Source: V1-33 sp964523105 (GTDB lineage Bacteria; Verrucomicrobiota; Verrucomicrobiia; Verrucomicrobiales; V1-33). Taken from it: DNA of 64,000 nucleotides. The number at the start of each line of letters is the position of its first letter. Position 1 is the stretch's first letter. The notes beneath the pieces were generated by a model. That model searched no databases. It saw only the letters and a program-made list of their open reading frames with translations, and was not told where the DNA came from. Both the position numbers and the translations under genes were made by a program. The stretch lies in NCBI GenBank assembly GCA_964523105.1, contig CAZFZN010000014.1, forward strand, positions 1 to 64,000, read 5' to 3'. Below, piece after piece: positions 1-9,214 of the stretch.

Positions 1-9
1 CCAAATCTC

Positions 10-50
10 CGCCGCCTTCGGGCTGCGGCGCTCTTCTCATTTTCCTTTTT
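10..50 (+). terminator. Possible Rho-independent terminator of a gene left of the window
   Basis: CGCCGC (10-15) pairs perfectly with GCGGCG (25-30) around a 9-base loop. A pyrimidine-rich stretch ending in five T residues follows (31-50). This resembles an intrinsic terminator for a plus-strand gene ending before base 1. The gap between the stem and the T run is longer than usual, so the call is tentative. Confidence 0.35.
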
Positions 51-260
51 AGGGTAACAGGCCCGCCAATTTTGAGTTCTGCGGATATTCAGATACTCGC
101 CACCCGGTATCATGAGAATGCAAGGGACAACCTCCGGAACGGTCAAAAACAATCCGCGTCAGCGGCAGTTCCTGCACCTGGTCTGCGGAGAGTGTTCCTG
201 CAGCTGCGAGTATTGGCACGGTTTAAAACTCATCAGGGCTGGAGGCCCGGTGGAAGGTAG

Positions 261-376
261 CCGGGGGTGGAGCCCAGCGGAACCCCCGGGATAGTCCCCG
301 ATAATTTCCCGCCCCGGCAGGGGCGGCAGAAAGCAGAAATATGCCCCCGGCTGCATCCTTCCGCCCCTGCCGGGGC
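261..376. repeat. Two adjacent inverted repeats (REP-like palindromic spacer)
   Basis: CCGGGGGT (261-268) is the exact reverse complement of ACCCCCGG (282-289). A second, perfect 16-bp inverted repeat has its arms at 311-326 and 361-376, starting GCCCCGGCAGG, with a 34-base spacer. Bases 51-460 hold no convincing gene: the short open frames there lack start signals and recognisable protein character. The arrangement resembles dispersed palindromic intergenic elements of other bacteria, but copy number cannot be judged from one window. Confidence 0.6.
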
Positions 377-460
377 TTGGTTTCATTCATTGCCTCGTCC
401 CGAGGGTTCCTTCGTTCCTCAGTCATCCCCGGCTAATTTCTCACGGCCCTCCGGGCCTTT

Positions 461-778
461 TCAGACGGAGACCCTACCCAGTTCCTCCTCGGTGAGCAGC
501 CCAGCGCAGGGCATGAAGTCCTTCCATTCGCGCGCCGCCCCGGAATCATCGCGCAACAGCTTCAACAAAGACGCCATCCCGCGGCGTGAACCTCCCGCCG
601 CCAGCAACTGCTCTAGCCATCGCCGCAGTTCCGCAGCCGCGCGATGCCCGTGCCCCAGCCAACGCTCAATGTTCGCCGGCGGGATGGTGAGCAGCGAGGG
701 GTCGGCTTCGATCTTGTCGGCAATGAGCCGGAACTGCGCGAGTTCCATTTCGTCGCCGACTTTGCAGGAGGCGGTCAT
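461..778 (-). CDS. Small conserved hypothetical protein
   Basis: This is a 105-residue soluble protein without signal peptide or membrane segment. It resembles, from memory, a small family of unknown function in cyanobacteria and Verrucomicrobiota that begins near MELAQFRLIADKIEADPSLL, then has a tryptophan-containing helix (ERWLGHGH) and ends in a motif like LLTEEELGRV. The ATG at 778 was chosen; the frame stays open upstream only to a TTG (844), and the ATG at 748 (95 residues) is an equally good start that matches the conserved part. It is divergent from the HEAT/NACHT gene at 897. Function is unknown. Confidence 0.6.
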   Translation of the reverse strand: MTASCKVGDEMELAQFRLIADKIEADPSLLTIPPANIERWLGHGHRAAAELRRWLEQLLAAGGSRRGMASLLKLLRDDSGAAREWKDFMPCAGLLTEEELGRVSV

Positions 779-896
779 GGGCGTGAGGATAAAGCCGCAC
801 AGCGTCTTCGCAAGCCGGAGGGCTGCGAGTCGGTCCCCGCGCAATGATGGACGGGGTTGAACCGCGCGTGCTTTTTGATATGTGCCGCGTGGTAAA

Positions 897-3800
897 ATGA
901 AGACGCGGCGATTTGCTTCCCCTTGCCCTCATCGGCGGCGGGTAGCGCTGTCCCTGCTGCTCATGGCGGCGTGCCTTCCCGGTCCGGCCCGGGCACAGGA
1001 CGGAACTGACCGGCGGAGCATGACTCCGGAAGAGGCGGTGCGGCGGCTGGAAACTTCCAATGAGGACCTCCGTGCCGCAGCGGCCAAAATCCTCGGCGCG
1101 CCCGCTGCCAGGTCTTTCGCGCCGGGCGTGGCGGCGCTGCTCGATCACCCTAATTTCGACGTCATCGCCGAGGCCGTTTCCGTGCTCGGCGCAATGCAGG
1201 CCACCGAACACGCTGACCGCATCGCGGAATTGACTGCGCATCCTGAACTCACCGTCCGGCTAGTCGTGATGAAAGTGCTCGCCGCCTGGCGGGATCTTCG
1301 CTGTGTCGATGCGGCAGTTGCTCTGCTCGCTGCCGCGTCTCCCAATGACGCTGGATACTCATATCACGCAGAAGCGGCGGCGGCCACAGACGTGCTGCGG
1401 CAATTCGGCCGCCCGCAGGACGGTGGGCGTATTGCCGACTTGATGCACACAGAAGAGGACGACGCAGCGGATTGGCGCGCGGCGGCGATTCACGCGCTGG
1501 GGATCATCGGGGCACGGGACGAACGGCATCGCGTGGCGGAATTTGCCAGTCCGCAGGATGCGTTGCGGGAACGGACCAGAGCCGTGGAAGCACTGGGAGT
1601 CATGGGTGCTGACGAATATGCCCCGCTCCTTGCCGGCATCCTCCGGGATCAGGAACTGGCCCGCCAGGCGGCCCGGTCTGACACCCGTGCAGTATTTCTC
1701 GTGCCGGCCGCAATCGCCGCAGCGGGGCGGATGAAGGCCCGCAGTTGTGCCGGGGAATTGCGGCGGCTGATGGAAATGGAGGACGGCGGATTTCTGCGGG
1801 CGCTCGCGGCGAAGGCGCTGCTGGAAACCGGCGCAGCTTCGCGGGAAGAAACGGTGAAATTTCTGGGCAGCCTCGTGAAGCCCTTTGAACCGTACGGAAT
1901 ATCCACACCCTGGCAAACTCTGGAAGCTCTTGACGTTTTAAATCAACTGGAAGCCCGGGAGGCAGTCGGTGACATATTGCGCGCCCTTGGAGAATGGGAC
2001 CCCGCTACTTCAAACCGCTACTGGCTGGAGCGGGTACTCATGGGTGGTCTGGAGGAACTGGGATTCAAACAGAACATCCCGCGGATTGTAGAGTTCCTCA
2101 GCCCGCCGGCGACGGAGACGCAGCGTCGCGGGGCACTCCGTGCCCTGTCGCAGTTCCGGGCCGCCGAAAGCGAACCGCAGATTCTCGCCCTCTTGGCTCC
2201 GCACGAGCCGCTCACGGTGCGGGTTGTCGCGGTGAACGCCCTCGCCCAATGCGGCGACCGGGACGCGGCCTCGTCCTGCCTTGGGATTCTTCACCAAAAG
2301 GAGAATCCACTCGCCTTGAGAATGGCGGCGCTGAAAACCGTGGGTTTCCTGCTGCGCTCCAGTGCTTTCGAGGATCTCATCAAACTACTGGAGAGGGACG
2401 AACCGGCGGCACTCCGTGCTGCTGCTCTTGAGCAACTCTCGTGGAAGTGGCCTGACATCGAGTCCTATGCCTGGAGCGGGATAGGTTTCCAGGCTGTCAT
2501 CGATTGCCTCCACCCCGATGAGGACCATGCGGTCAAGTTGGCTGCCGTGCAATTGCTCCGGAAACTTGAATGGCGATCGGGCGCACTCGCGCTGGCCAAT
2601 CTGTATGCTGCTGACGAAAGCCCAGCCGTCCGTTATACCGCGTACGAGACCCTGATGGCTCATCTGGAAAACATCGGGGAGGAAGCACGCGTCATCCTGG
2701 TGCAGAAGGCGCTGCGCGATCTGCAGGAACTGGACCGCGGTGACTTTGAAGCTTTCGACATTCTGGAGAAACTGGCACGGGGAAACGAGTTCGCCGGGCT
2801 GCTGCCGCTGCTCGACCCGGCTGTGGAAATCCCGTTTCGCCTCGAAGCCCTGAAGACGCTGGAGAAGTGGCAGGATGCCACGGCCGTCCGCGCCGTCGCC
2901 CCGCTGCTGGCGCAAAGTGAAGGAAATACGATACGATTGCAGGCCATGGAAACGCTGCGGGCGGTGCGCCTGCCGGAGAGTGCGCAGGCACTGTCGGTTT
3001 TGCTCAACCTGCAGGAAGAGGCTGAAATCATTCTGAGTGTTTTGAATGGCATGCGGGAGAATCCCCATCGCGAGCAGGCCCGCGCGGTCGCCGGCATGTT
3101 GCAGCGTCAGGAACGGAGCGTACAATTGGCCGCCCTGGACACGCTGATCGCGATGAAGGTCCGGGAAGTGATTCCTGAAATCACAGCCCTGCTGTCCGTG
3201 GAGGACAAACCGCTGCGAATCGCGGCGCTGAAAACGCTGCAGGAACTCAAAGCATTCCCGGAGGAAGGATTCGCGCGGACATATCTGCACGCGGCCGATG
3301 CAGAAATTCGCGCCGCCGCCGTGCTGGCGCTGGGGCAATCCGGCGGGAGCGGCGCTCTGGATGAACTTCGACGTGCCTGCTACGACCCGGAACAGGAGGT
3401 GCGCGTGGCGGCGGTCAAAGGGCTCGGTGCTCTCGGGACGCCGGATGCCATGCCGCTTCTGATGCAATGCCTGCTCAATGATAATGACGAGGCTCGTCGG
3501 GCGGCTGCAGACGAAATTTCGTTCCGACAGCCGGTGGAACCCGGCGAACTCTGGTCCGTATTCCTGGAGGCCGGCTGTCGCTATCCAGCTTTTCGGACCG
3601 ATGCACTGATCGCCGGCCTCGCCGCCGTTCGGAATGCGGAGAAAGCAGCGGCGCTCCGGTTCCTGCGTTCCGGCGCTGGATGGCAAGGGCAGCTGCAAAA
3701 GGAATCGACACAGGCAATCATCAGCGGACTGCTGGCGATGGTGCAGGATGCACAGCGATTTCATTACGATGCCGCTCAAAAGGAGTGTGCTGATGCCATC

Positions 3801-5162
3801 GCGGATGCCGTGGCACTGACCTCGTGGACTGCCGGCGACCTGACTTATCTCGACGGACTCGCGGAGGAGATTGGCGGATTCGCGTCGCATCTGAAAGCCG
3901 GCGCGATTCGCAGTGTGGCGGAGGGAATCAGGGACCGCGATCCTGTCAGGCGCGCGCTGCGCATCGCGGGGTGGGTGCTGCTCATTCAGCCGCTGCTGTG
4001 GGTGCTGGTGCTGCTGGTGTATCCGTGGTCGGCGCTGGCGCAGGGGATGGTGTGGTCGCGGTGGGTTAGGCGGATCGCGGGGTTTGGCTGGGTGGGGCCG
4101 GTGGTGGTGCGCGTGCCGTGGCTGCGGGAGCGGGTGTGGCGGCCGTTTCGCGAGGCGCTGGTGCCGCCGGGGGAGGTGGTGTCGTTCGATGAGTGGACGT
4201 TTTTTGATGCGGTTAGGGTAAAGCAGGAAGGCGTTGAATCGCAGCCGGCGCTGCGGGTGCTGGAGGCGCGGCGCGGAGTGACGGTGCTGCGCGGGGAGTC
4301 GGGGCTGGGAAAGACGACGCTGCTGCAGGCGCTGGCGGGGCGCGCGTCGCGACCGGTGGCGCTGCTGCGCGCAGTGGAATGCAGCGGCGGACTACTGGAA
4401 GCGCTGCGGGCGCGGCTGCCGCGGCGGGCGCGCGGGGATGCGGTGTATCTGCGCGCGCTGGTGGTGCGCGGTTCGCCTGACATTCTGGTGGATGCGGTGC
4501 ACGAGTCGCTGCCGGAGGTGCGCGCGAAGTTGTCAGAGGAGATTGCGTCGCTGCCGGGCGCGAACATTCTCCTGACCACGCAGCCGGCGGAATGGACTCC
4601 ACCGGCGGGTGCGGCGGTGTGGACGCTGGAGCCGCTGCGGGTGCAGGATATCGCACCGTTTTTGCTCAAACAGGGGACGGCGGCGGTGGAGGCGGCGGGC
4701 GCGGGTTCGCTGGCGGAACGGCAGCGGGCGTTTGCGGCGCGGGCGGCGGCGTTTTTGGACGAACTGGAAAAGCTGCCGCCGGAAAGTGCGCGGGCCGTTT
4801 CGCTGCGGCGGATGCTGGGCAATCCGATGGAGGCGGTGCTGGCGGCGGAACTGCTGGCGGCGGGACAGACGCCGGACCCTGACCGATTGCTGGAGCAGCG
4901 CATGGAGCACCTGACAGAAGACTACACCGCGGAGCACGGCGGGGAATTTCCGGCGTCGGCGTTTGCGGAGCATCTGCGCTCGTGGCGGTCCAGCGGCGCG
5001 CCGCTGCTGCGGCTGGACGTGTTTGCCGGCGTGGCGTCGTTCCTCGCGCGGCACCGTCTGCTGCGGAAGATGGCCGGCGGCGCGGAGGCGTGGCGTTTTC
5101 GCCACGACAAGATCATGGAGTGGTTCCTGCGGGCCGCGCCACGGCCCTCCGGCGCGGTCTGA
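897..5162 (+). CDS. HEAT-repeat protein with transmembrane segment and C-terminal NACHT-like P-loop NTPase
   Basis: The product is about 1421 residues. An N-terminal arginine-rich signal peptide ending near PGPARA is followed by roughly 950 residues of degenerate HEAT/PBS-lyase-type alpha-helical repeats rich in A-L-x-x-L patterns. A strong hydrophobic segment lies around residues 1023-1050 (WVLLIQPLLWVLVLLVYPW). After it comes a P-loop NTPase with Walker A GESGLGKTT near residue 1132, a Walker B-like ILVDAVHE and a sensor-like LLTTQP. The C-terminus contains FRHDKIMEWFL, reminiscent of the helical end of NACHT modules. A GTG start at 882 would add five residues; the ATG at 897 was preferred. 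The inferred topology is a periplasmic HEAT array and a cytoplasmic STAND-type switch. The HEAT and NTPase calls are confident; any signalling role is inference. Confidence 0.85.
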   Translation: MKTRRFASPCPHRRRVALSLLLMAACLPGPARAQDGTDRRSMTPEEAVRRLETSNEDLRAAAAKILGAPAARSFAPGVAALLDHPNFDVIAEAVSVLGAMQATEHADRIAELTAHPELTVRLVVMKVLAAWRDLRCVDAAVALLAAASPNDAGYSYHAEAAAATDVLRQFGRPQDGGRIADLMHTEEDDAADWRAAAIHALGIIGARDERHRVAEFASPQDALRERTRAVEALGVMGADEYAPLLAGILRDQELARQAARSDTRAVFLVPAAIAAAGRMKARSCAGELRRLMEMEDGGFLRALAAKALLETGAASREETVKFLGSLVKPFEPYGISTPWQTLEALDVLNQLEAREAVGDILRALGEWDPATSNRYWLERVLMGGLEELGFKQNIPRIVEFLSPPATETQRRGALRALSQFRAAESEPQILALLAPHEPLTVRVVAVNALAQCGDRDAASSCLGILHQKENPLALRMAALKTVGFLLRSSAFEDLIKLLERDEPAALRAAALEQLSWKWPDIESYAWSGIGFQAVIDCLHPDEDHAVKLAAVQLLRKLEWRSGALALANLYAADESPAVRYTAYETLMAHLENIGEEARVILVQKALRDLQELDRGDFEAFDILEKLARGNEFAGLLPLLDPAVEIPFRLEALKTLEKWQDATAVRAVAPLLAQSEGNTIRLQAMETLRAVRLPESAQALSVLLNLQEEAEIILSVLNGMRENPHREQARAVAGMLQRQERSVQLAALDTLIAMKVREVIPEITALLSVEDKPLRIAALKTLQELKAFPEEGFARTYLHAADAEIRAAAVLALGQSGGSGALDELRRACYDPEQEVRVAAVKGLGALGTPDAMPLLMQCLLNDNDEARRAAADEISFRQPVEPGELWSVFLEAGCRYPAFRTDALIAGLAAVRNAEKAAALRFLRSGAGWQGQLQKESTQAIISGLLAMVQDAQRFHYDAAQKECADAIADAVALTSWTAGDLTYLDGLAEEIGGFASHLKAGAIRSVAEGIRDRDPVRRALRIAGWVLLIQPLLWVLVLLVYPWSALAQGMVWSRWVRRIAGFGWVGPVVVRVPWLRERVWRPFREALVPPGEVVSFDEWTFFDAVRVKQEGVESQPALRVLEARRGVTVLRGESGLGKTTLLQALAGRASRPVALLRAVECSGGLLEALRARLPRRARGDAVYLRALVVRGSPDILVDAVHESLPEVRAKLSEEIASLPGANILLTTQPAEWTPPAGAAVWTLEPLRVQDIAPFLLKQGTAAVEAAGAGSLAERQRAFAARAAAFLDELEKLPPESARAVSLRRMLGNPMEAVLAAELLAAGQTPDPDRLLEQRMEHLTEDYTAEHGGEFPASAFAEHLRSWRSSGAPLLRLDVFAGVASFLARHRLLRKMAGGAEAWRFRHDKIMEWFLRAAPRPSGAV

Positions 5163-5265
5163 GGGCCCCGGGACAACCGCAAATCCCGTGTCAGTTCCTC
5201 TTTGCCAGCGGCGGGGAAGCGTGTTCCAGTCGCGCGCCGGTCCCGGCATTCATTCCGATTTCTTT

Positions 5266-6768
5266 ATGCAACTCTTTCGCTCCCCGCTTCCGCCGCTTGC
5301 CGCCTTGCTGACGCTCACCGCTGTGCCGCTGACGGCGCAGGAGGAGACGGAGGACGCGGCCACCACTTCGCTCGGAGCCCAGTACGAGGGCATCGTGAAC
5401 ATCGAATGCAGTTCGCTGGAGGTGGACTATCGCACGCCGTGGAACCCGGCCACGCCCGGCGGCGGCAGCGGCACCGGGTTTCTCATCGGGCCGAATCTCT
5501 TCATGACGAATGCGCACGTCGTCAGCGACGCCTCGCGGCTCAATATCCGCAAGGTGGGCGACCCCACGCCCTATCGCGCCCAGGTGAAATACATCGCGCA
5601 CGACTGCGACCTCGCGCTGCTGGAACTGCTGCGCCCGGCGAAGGCGTTTGAGAATGTGAAGCCGCTGGTGATCAGCGAAGCGGTGCCGAAACTGGACACG
5701 ACGGTGAAGGTGATCGGCTTTCCCATCGGCGGCGAGCGCATCAGCGTGACGCGCGGCGTGGTAAGCCGCGTGGATTACCAGGAATACTCGCACAGCGGCG
5801 TGGATCAGCACCTCGCCATTCAAATCGATGCCGCGATCAATCCCGGCAACAGCGGCGGCCCGGTGCTGCAGGACAACAAGGTCATCGGTGTGGCCTTCCA
5901 GGGCTACAGCGGCGACGTGGCGCAGAACACCGGTTACATGATTCCGACACCGGTGATGCACCGCTTCATCAAAGACGTGGAGGACGGCAAGTACGACCGC
6001 TACGTGGACCTGAGCATCGCCCACTTCGAACTGCTCAATCCCGCACAGCGCGCCGCGCTCAAGGTGCCGGGCGAGGACATCGGCGTGCTCGTGACCCATG
6101 TGGACGAGGACGGCAGCTGCGGCGGCGTGGTCCATCCCGGCGACGTGCTCCTCGCCATCGACGGCCATCCCATCGAGAGCAACGGCACCATCGACATCGA
6201 CGGCGAGCAGATGGAAATGGCCGAAGTGGTGGAGCGGAAGTTCGCCGGTGACAAACTGAAGCTCCGCGTCTGGTGCGACGGCAAACAGCGCGAGGACGAA
6301 ATCACGCTGAAGAATGTGGATCACTACCTCATGCAGGCCAACAAGTACGAGCAGCGCCCGCAGTATGTGCTGTTTGCCGGGCTGGTCTTTCAGCCGATGG
6401 ATGCCCCGCTCATGGGTGCGGTGAGTGCCAACAACCTGCGCACCCGCTATTACTTTCAGTATTTCTCCCAGGATGCGCTCTACAAAGAGCGCCCTCAGCC
6501 GGTCGTCTTCACCAACGTGCTGCCGGACAGCATCAATGCCTACACGCGCGAATACGCCGGCCACCTGCTGGATGAAATCAACGGAGTGAAAATCAAAAAT
6601 CTCAAGGATGTGGCCGAGGCGCTGAAAAAGGAGCCGGAGAGCGGATTCATCACCATCAAACTCATGGGCGAAGGCCGGCCCATCGTGCTCGAAGCCAAAG
6701 AAGCCGCCGCCGCACAGAAACGCATTCTCGAAAAATACAACGTCGAGGAGCCGGCCTACATCGAGTAG
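5266..6768 (+). CDS. Deg/HtrA-family serine protease (S1C) with PDZ domains
   Basis: This is a 500-residue exported protease. The signal peptide (LTLTAVPLTAQ) is followed by a trypsin-like domain with an intact triad: His84 in TNAHVV, Asp115 in HDCDLALLEL and Ser196 in NPGNSGGPV. A PDZ domain follows (GDVLLAIDGHPI) and then a C-terminal extension that again looks PDZ-like (HLLDEINGVKIKNLKDV). The layout resembles the plant Deg9/Deg10 type more than classical DegP. The frame is open upstream to 4963, overlapping the previous gene, but the ATG at 5266 directly precedes a signal peptide. It probably acts in envelope protein quality control. A catalytically dead paralogue lies at 9215. Confidence 0.92.
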   Translation: MQLFRSPLPPLAALLTLTAVPLTAQEETEDAATTSLGAQYEGIVNIECSSLEVDYRTPWNPATPGGGSGTGFLIGPNLFMTNAHVVSDASRLNIRKVGDPTPYRAQVKYIAHDCDLALLELLRPAKAFENVKPLVISEAVPKLDTTVKVIGFPIGGERISVTRGVVSRVDYQEYSHSGVDQHLAIQIDAAINPGNSGGPVLQDNKVIGVAFQGYSGDVAQNTGYMIPTPVMHRFIKDVEDGKYDRYVDLSIAHFELLNPAQRAALKVPGEDIGVLVTHVDEDGSCGGVVHPGDVLLAIDGHPIESNGTIDIDGEQMEMAEVVERKFAGDKLKLRVWCDGKQREDEITLKNVDHYLMQANKYEQRPQYVLFAGLVFQPMDAPLMGAVSANNLRTRYYFQYFSQDALYKERPQPVVFTNVLPDSINAYTREYAGHLLDEINGVKIKNLKDVAEALKKEPESGFITIKLMGEGRPIVLEAKEAAAAQKRILEKYNVEEPAYIE

Positions 6769-6846
6769 CGCGCGCCGGTGCTGCGGAGCCCGGGATTTAC
6801 AGCCGCTTTACAGACGCGCGACACGCCGTGGCGCAGTATCGTGTGC

Positions 6847-9042
6847 ATGAACTCCTCAGCACTCCTCCCTGCCGTTTCGTTTGTCCTGTGCACCGCCGCG
6901 CTGGCGCAGACGCCTCACCAGATCATTCCCACCTCGCGCTTCATCGGGCGCATCGTGCCGCAGCCGGTGACTGAGCCGGTGGTCACCGCCGTGGACGCCA
7001 CCGTGGACATTTCGGATCAGCTCGCCGTCACCACGCTGGTCATCACCGTGAAGAACAACTCGCCGCGTCAGGCGGAGGCGGAAATGATTCTGCCGGTGCC
7101 CGACGAGGCGGTCTTCAAGAGTTTCACCTTTGACGGTGCGGCGCCCGGGACCACGGCGCGACTTTTGCCGAAAGCGGAGGCGCGGCAGCTTTACGACAGC
7201 ATCGTGGCCCGCAGCAAAGATCCCGCGCTGCTGGAATTCGTCGGCACCGGCGCGCTGAAGTCTTCGGTATTCCCCGTCGCGCCCGGCGGTACGCAGCATG
7301 TGAAAGTGACGTGGGAGCAGTTGCTCAAGGCCGACGGCCCGCGGCTCGACTACGTGCTGCCGCGAACCGAGGCCCTGGAATACAATGTGCCGTGGACCCT
7401 GACAGGCACGATCAAGTCGTCCGGCCCGGTGGGCGCAGTCTATTCCCCGAGCCATGACATCGCGACAGAACAGAACGGCGGCATCACCACGCTGAAACTG
7501 CGTCCCGGAGCGGAGCGTCAGCCCGGCAGTCTCCGCTTTTCCATTCTCCGCCAGGAGGCCGGCATGAGCGCCGCGCTCACCGCCTGCCCTGACGAAAAAG
7601 GCGGCGGCGGATACTTTCTGCTGCTCATCGCCCCGCCCGGCAAACGCGCGGAGATTGCGCCGATGAAGCGCGAACTCACGCTCGTGCTCGACAAAAGCGG
7701 CAGCATGGCCGGCGGCAAACTGGATCAGGTGAAAGCCGCCGCGCTCCAGACGATCGAGGGTCTCGCGGACGGCGAGGCGTTCAATCTGATTGTATATAAC
7801 GAGGCCGTGGAATCGTTCGCGCCTGCGCCGGTGGTGAAGTCCCCTGACACCACAGCCAAAGTGCGCGATTACATCCAGGCCCTGCGACCCAGCGGCGGCA
7901 CGAACATCCACGATTCCATGCTCGCTGCCCTGCGCCAGCCGCCCACCGCGGGCATGCTGCCGGTGGTGCTTTTCCTCACCGACGGCCTGCCGACGGTGGG
8001 CGTGACCATCGAAAAACAAATCCGCGAGGCCGCGGCCAAAGAGAATCCGCATTCCCGCCGTGTCTTCACGTTCGGCGTCGGCGTGGATGTGAATACGCCG
8101 CTGCTCAGCGCGCTCGCCCGCGGCGCGAAAGGCTCCGCAGTTTTCGTGCTGCCCGGCGAAGACGTGGAAATGAAAGTGGGCAGCGTCGCCCGCCGCCTGA
8201 ACGGTCCCCTCCTGGCGGATGTGACGCTGACCTGCACGGAATCCGGCCGCATCCAGGACCTGCTGCCCGCGCAGATGCCAGACGTCTTCGAGGGCGATCA
8301 GATCGTGCTCCTCGGACGCTATGCCGGCGCGGCGCCGCTGAAATTCGAACTCACCGGACGCGACGCCGCGGGCGGACGGAAGTTCAATTTCGAGTTCCAG
8401 CTCGACCGGGCGAGCATGGCCAACACTCACGTGCCGCGCCTCTGGGCCGCGCGACGCATCGCCACCCTGACGGAAGCCGTGCGCGACCTCGGCGAGGACC
8501 CGAACATCACCGCCAATGATCCGCGGGTGAAGGAATTGACGGATGAAATCGTGCGCCTGAGCCGCGACTTCGGAGTGCTCAGCGAATACACCGCCTTCTT
8601 CGCCGACGACGGCACCCCGCTCGCCTCCGCCGCCGCTCCGGCCGTGCAGCGCCGGTTTTCCATGGAGATCGAAAGCAAAGCCCTCAAGTCCCGCGCCGGC
8701 GCCGGCAGTGTGAATCAGGATGCCAATCTCGCCGCCGCGAAGGACGCCACCTGCCTGAATCTGCGCAACATTCAGTGGAGCGCCGATCTTTCCAAAACCG
8801 AGTTCGCCAGTGTCCAGCAGGTCAACCAGCGCGCCTATTATAAGAAAGGCGACCGCTGGATCGACAGTAAAGCCCCTGTCGAAACCGCCGCTGCTGCGCC
8901 GCCGGATCGCGTCATCGAAATAGGCTCGCCCGAGTTTGCCACGCTCGTGGACCAGCTCGCCTCCGCCGGCCGACTTTCCACGCTGAGCCTGCGCGGTGAG
9001 ATCCTGATGGAACTCAACGGCCAGCGGGTCCTGGTGCGGTAG
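6847..9042 (+). CDS. Exported VIT and von Willebrand factor A domain protein
   Basis: The 731-residue product starts with a signal peptide ending CTAALAQ. An N-terminal vault/inter-alpha-trypsin (VIT) domain follows at about residues 40-230, with LPVPDEAVFKSF and a LLPKAEARQLYDS motif. The VWA domain has a complete metal-ion-dependent adhesion site: DKSGSMAG starting at Asp282, a threonine in GGTN at 352, and Asp379 in LTDG. The C-terminal 250 residues have no recognised fold. VIT-VWA proteins are common secreted or periplasmic proteins in marine and soil bacteria, usually of unknown role and presumably protein-binding. It sits between the two Deg-like genes on the same strand, suggesting one functional unit. 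The ATG at 6847 was chosen over a GTG at 6778 because the signal peptide begins there. Confidence 0.9.
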   Translation: MNSSALLPAVSFVLCTAALAQTPHQIIPTSRFIGRIVPQPVTEPVVTAVDATVDISDQLAVTTLVITVKNNSPRQAEAEMILPVPDEAVFKSFTFDGAAPGTTARLLPKAEARQLYDSIVARSKDPALLEFVGTGALKSSVFPVAPGGTQHVKVTWEQLLKADGPRLDYVLPRTEALEYNVPWTLTGTIKSSGPVGAVYSPSHDIATEQNGGITTLKLRPGAERQPGSLRFSILRQEAGMSAALTACPDEKGGGGYFLLLIAPPGKRAEIAPMKRELTLVLDKSGSMAGGKLDQVKAAALQTIEGLADGEAFNLIVYNEAVESFAPAPVVKSPDTTAKVRDYIQALRPSGGTNIHDSMLAALRQPPTAGMLPVVLFLTDGLPTVGVTIEKQIREAAAKENPHSRRVFTFGVGVDVNTPLLSALARGAKGSAVFVLPGEDVEMKVGSVARRLNGPLLADVTLTCTESGRIQDLLPAQMPDVFEGDQIVLLGRYAGAAPLKFELTGRDAAGGRKFNFEFQLDRASMANTHVPRLWAARRIATLTEAVRDLGEDPNITANDPRVKELTDEIVRLSRDFGVLSEYTAFFADDGTPLASAAAPAVQRRFSMEIESKALKSRAGAGSVNQDANLAAAKDATCLNLRNIQWSADLSKTEFASVQQVNQRAYYKKGDRWIDSKAPVETAAAAPPDRVIEIGSPEFATLVDQLASAGRLSTLSLRGEILMELNGQRVLVR

Positions 9043-9214
9043 GGACCGCCGGCTTGCGGCTTCCGCCGGCGACACGCGCGGGAGTGGCGGATGCGGCGCG
9101 ATTCCCGGCAGCCCGGGAACCCCGGAATCCCCGGAAACGGGAGTGCATGAGAGCACTTGAAGACCTGTCAAAACGCCCGCAAGTGCAGGCGCCGCGGACA
9201 CGCTCCCCGATTTC

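Noticed and set aside
2385..3890. 501-codon minus-strand frame inside the HEAT gene
   Set aside because: It is an antisense shadow in GC-rich coding DNA. Its translation has no domain character, while the plus strand encodes continuous HEAT repeats.
4963..5265. N-terminal extension of the Deg protease
   Set aside because: The frame is open upstream but overlaps the end of the HEAT/NACHT gene; a signal peptide begins exactly at the ATG at 5266.
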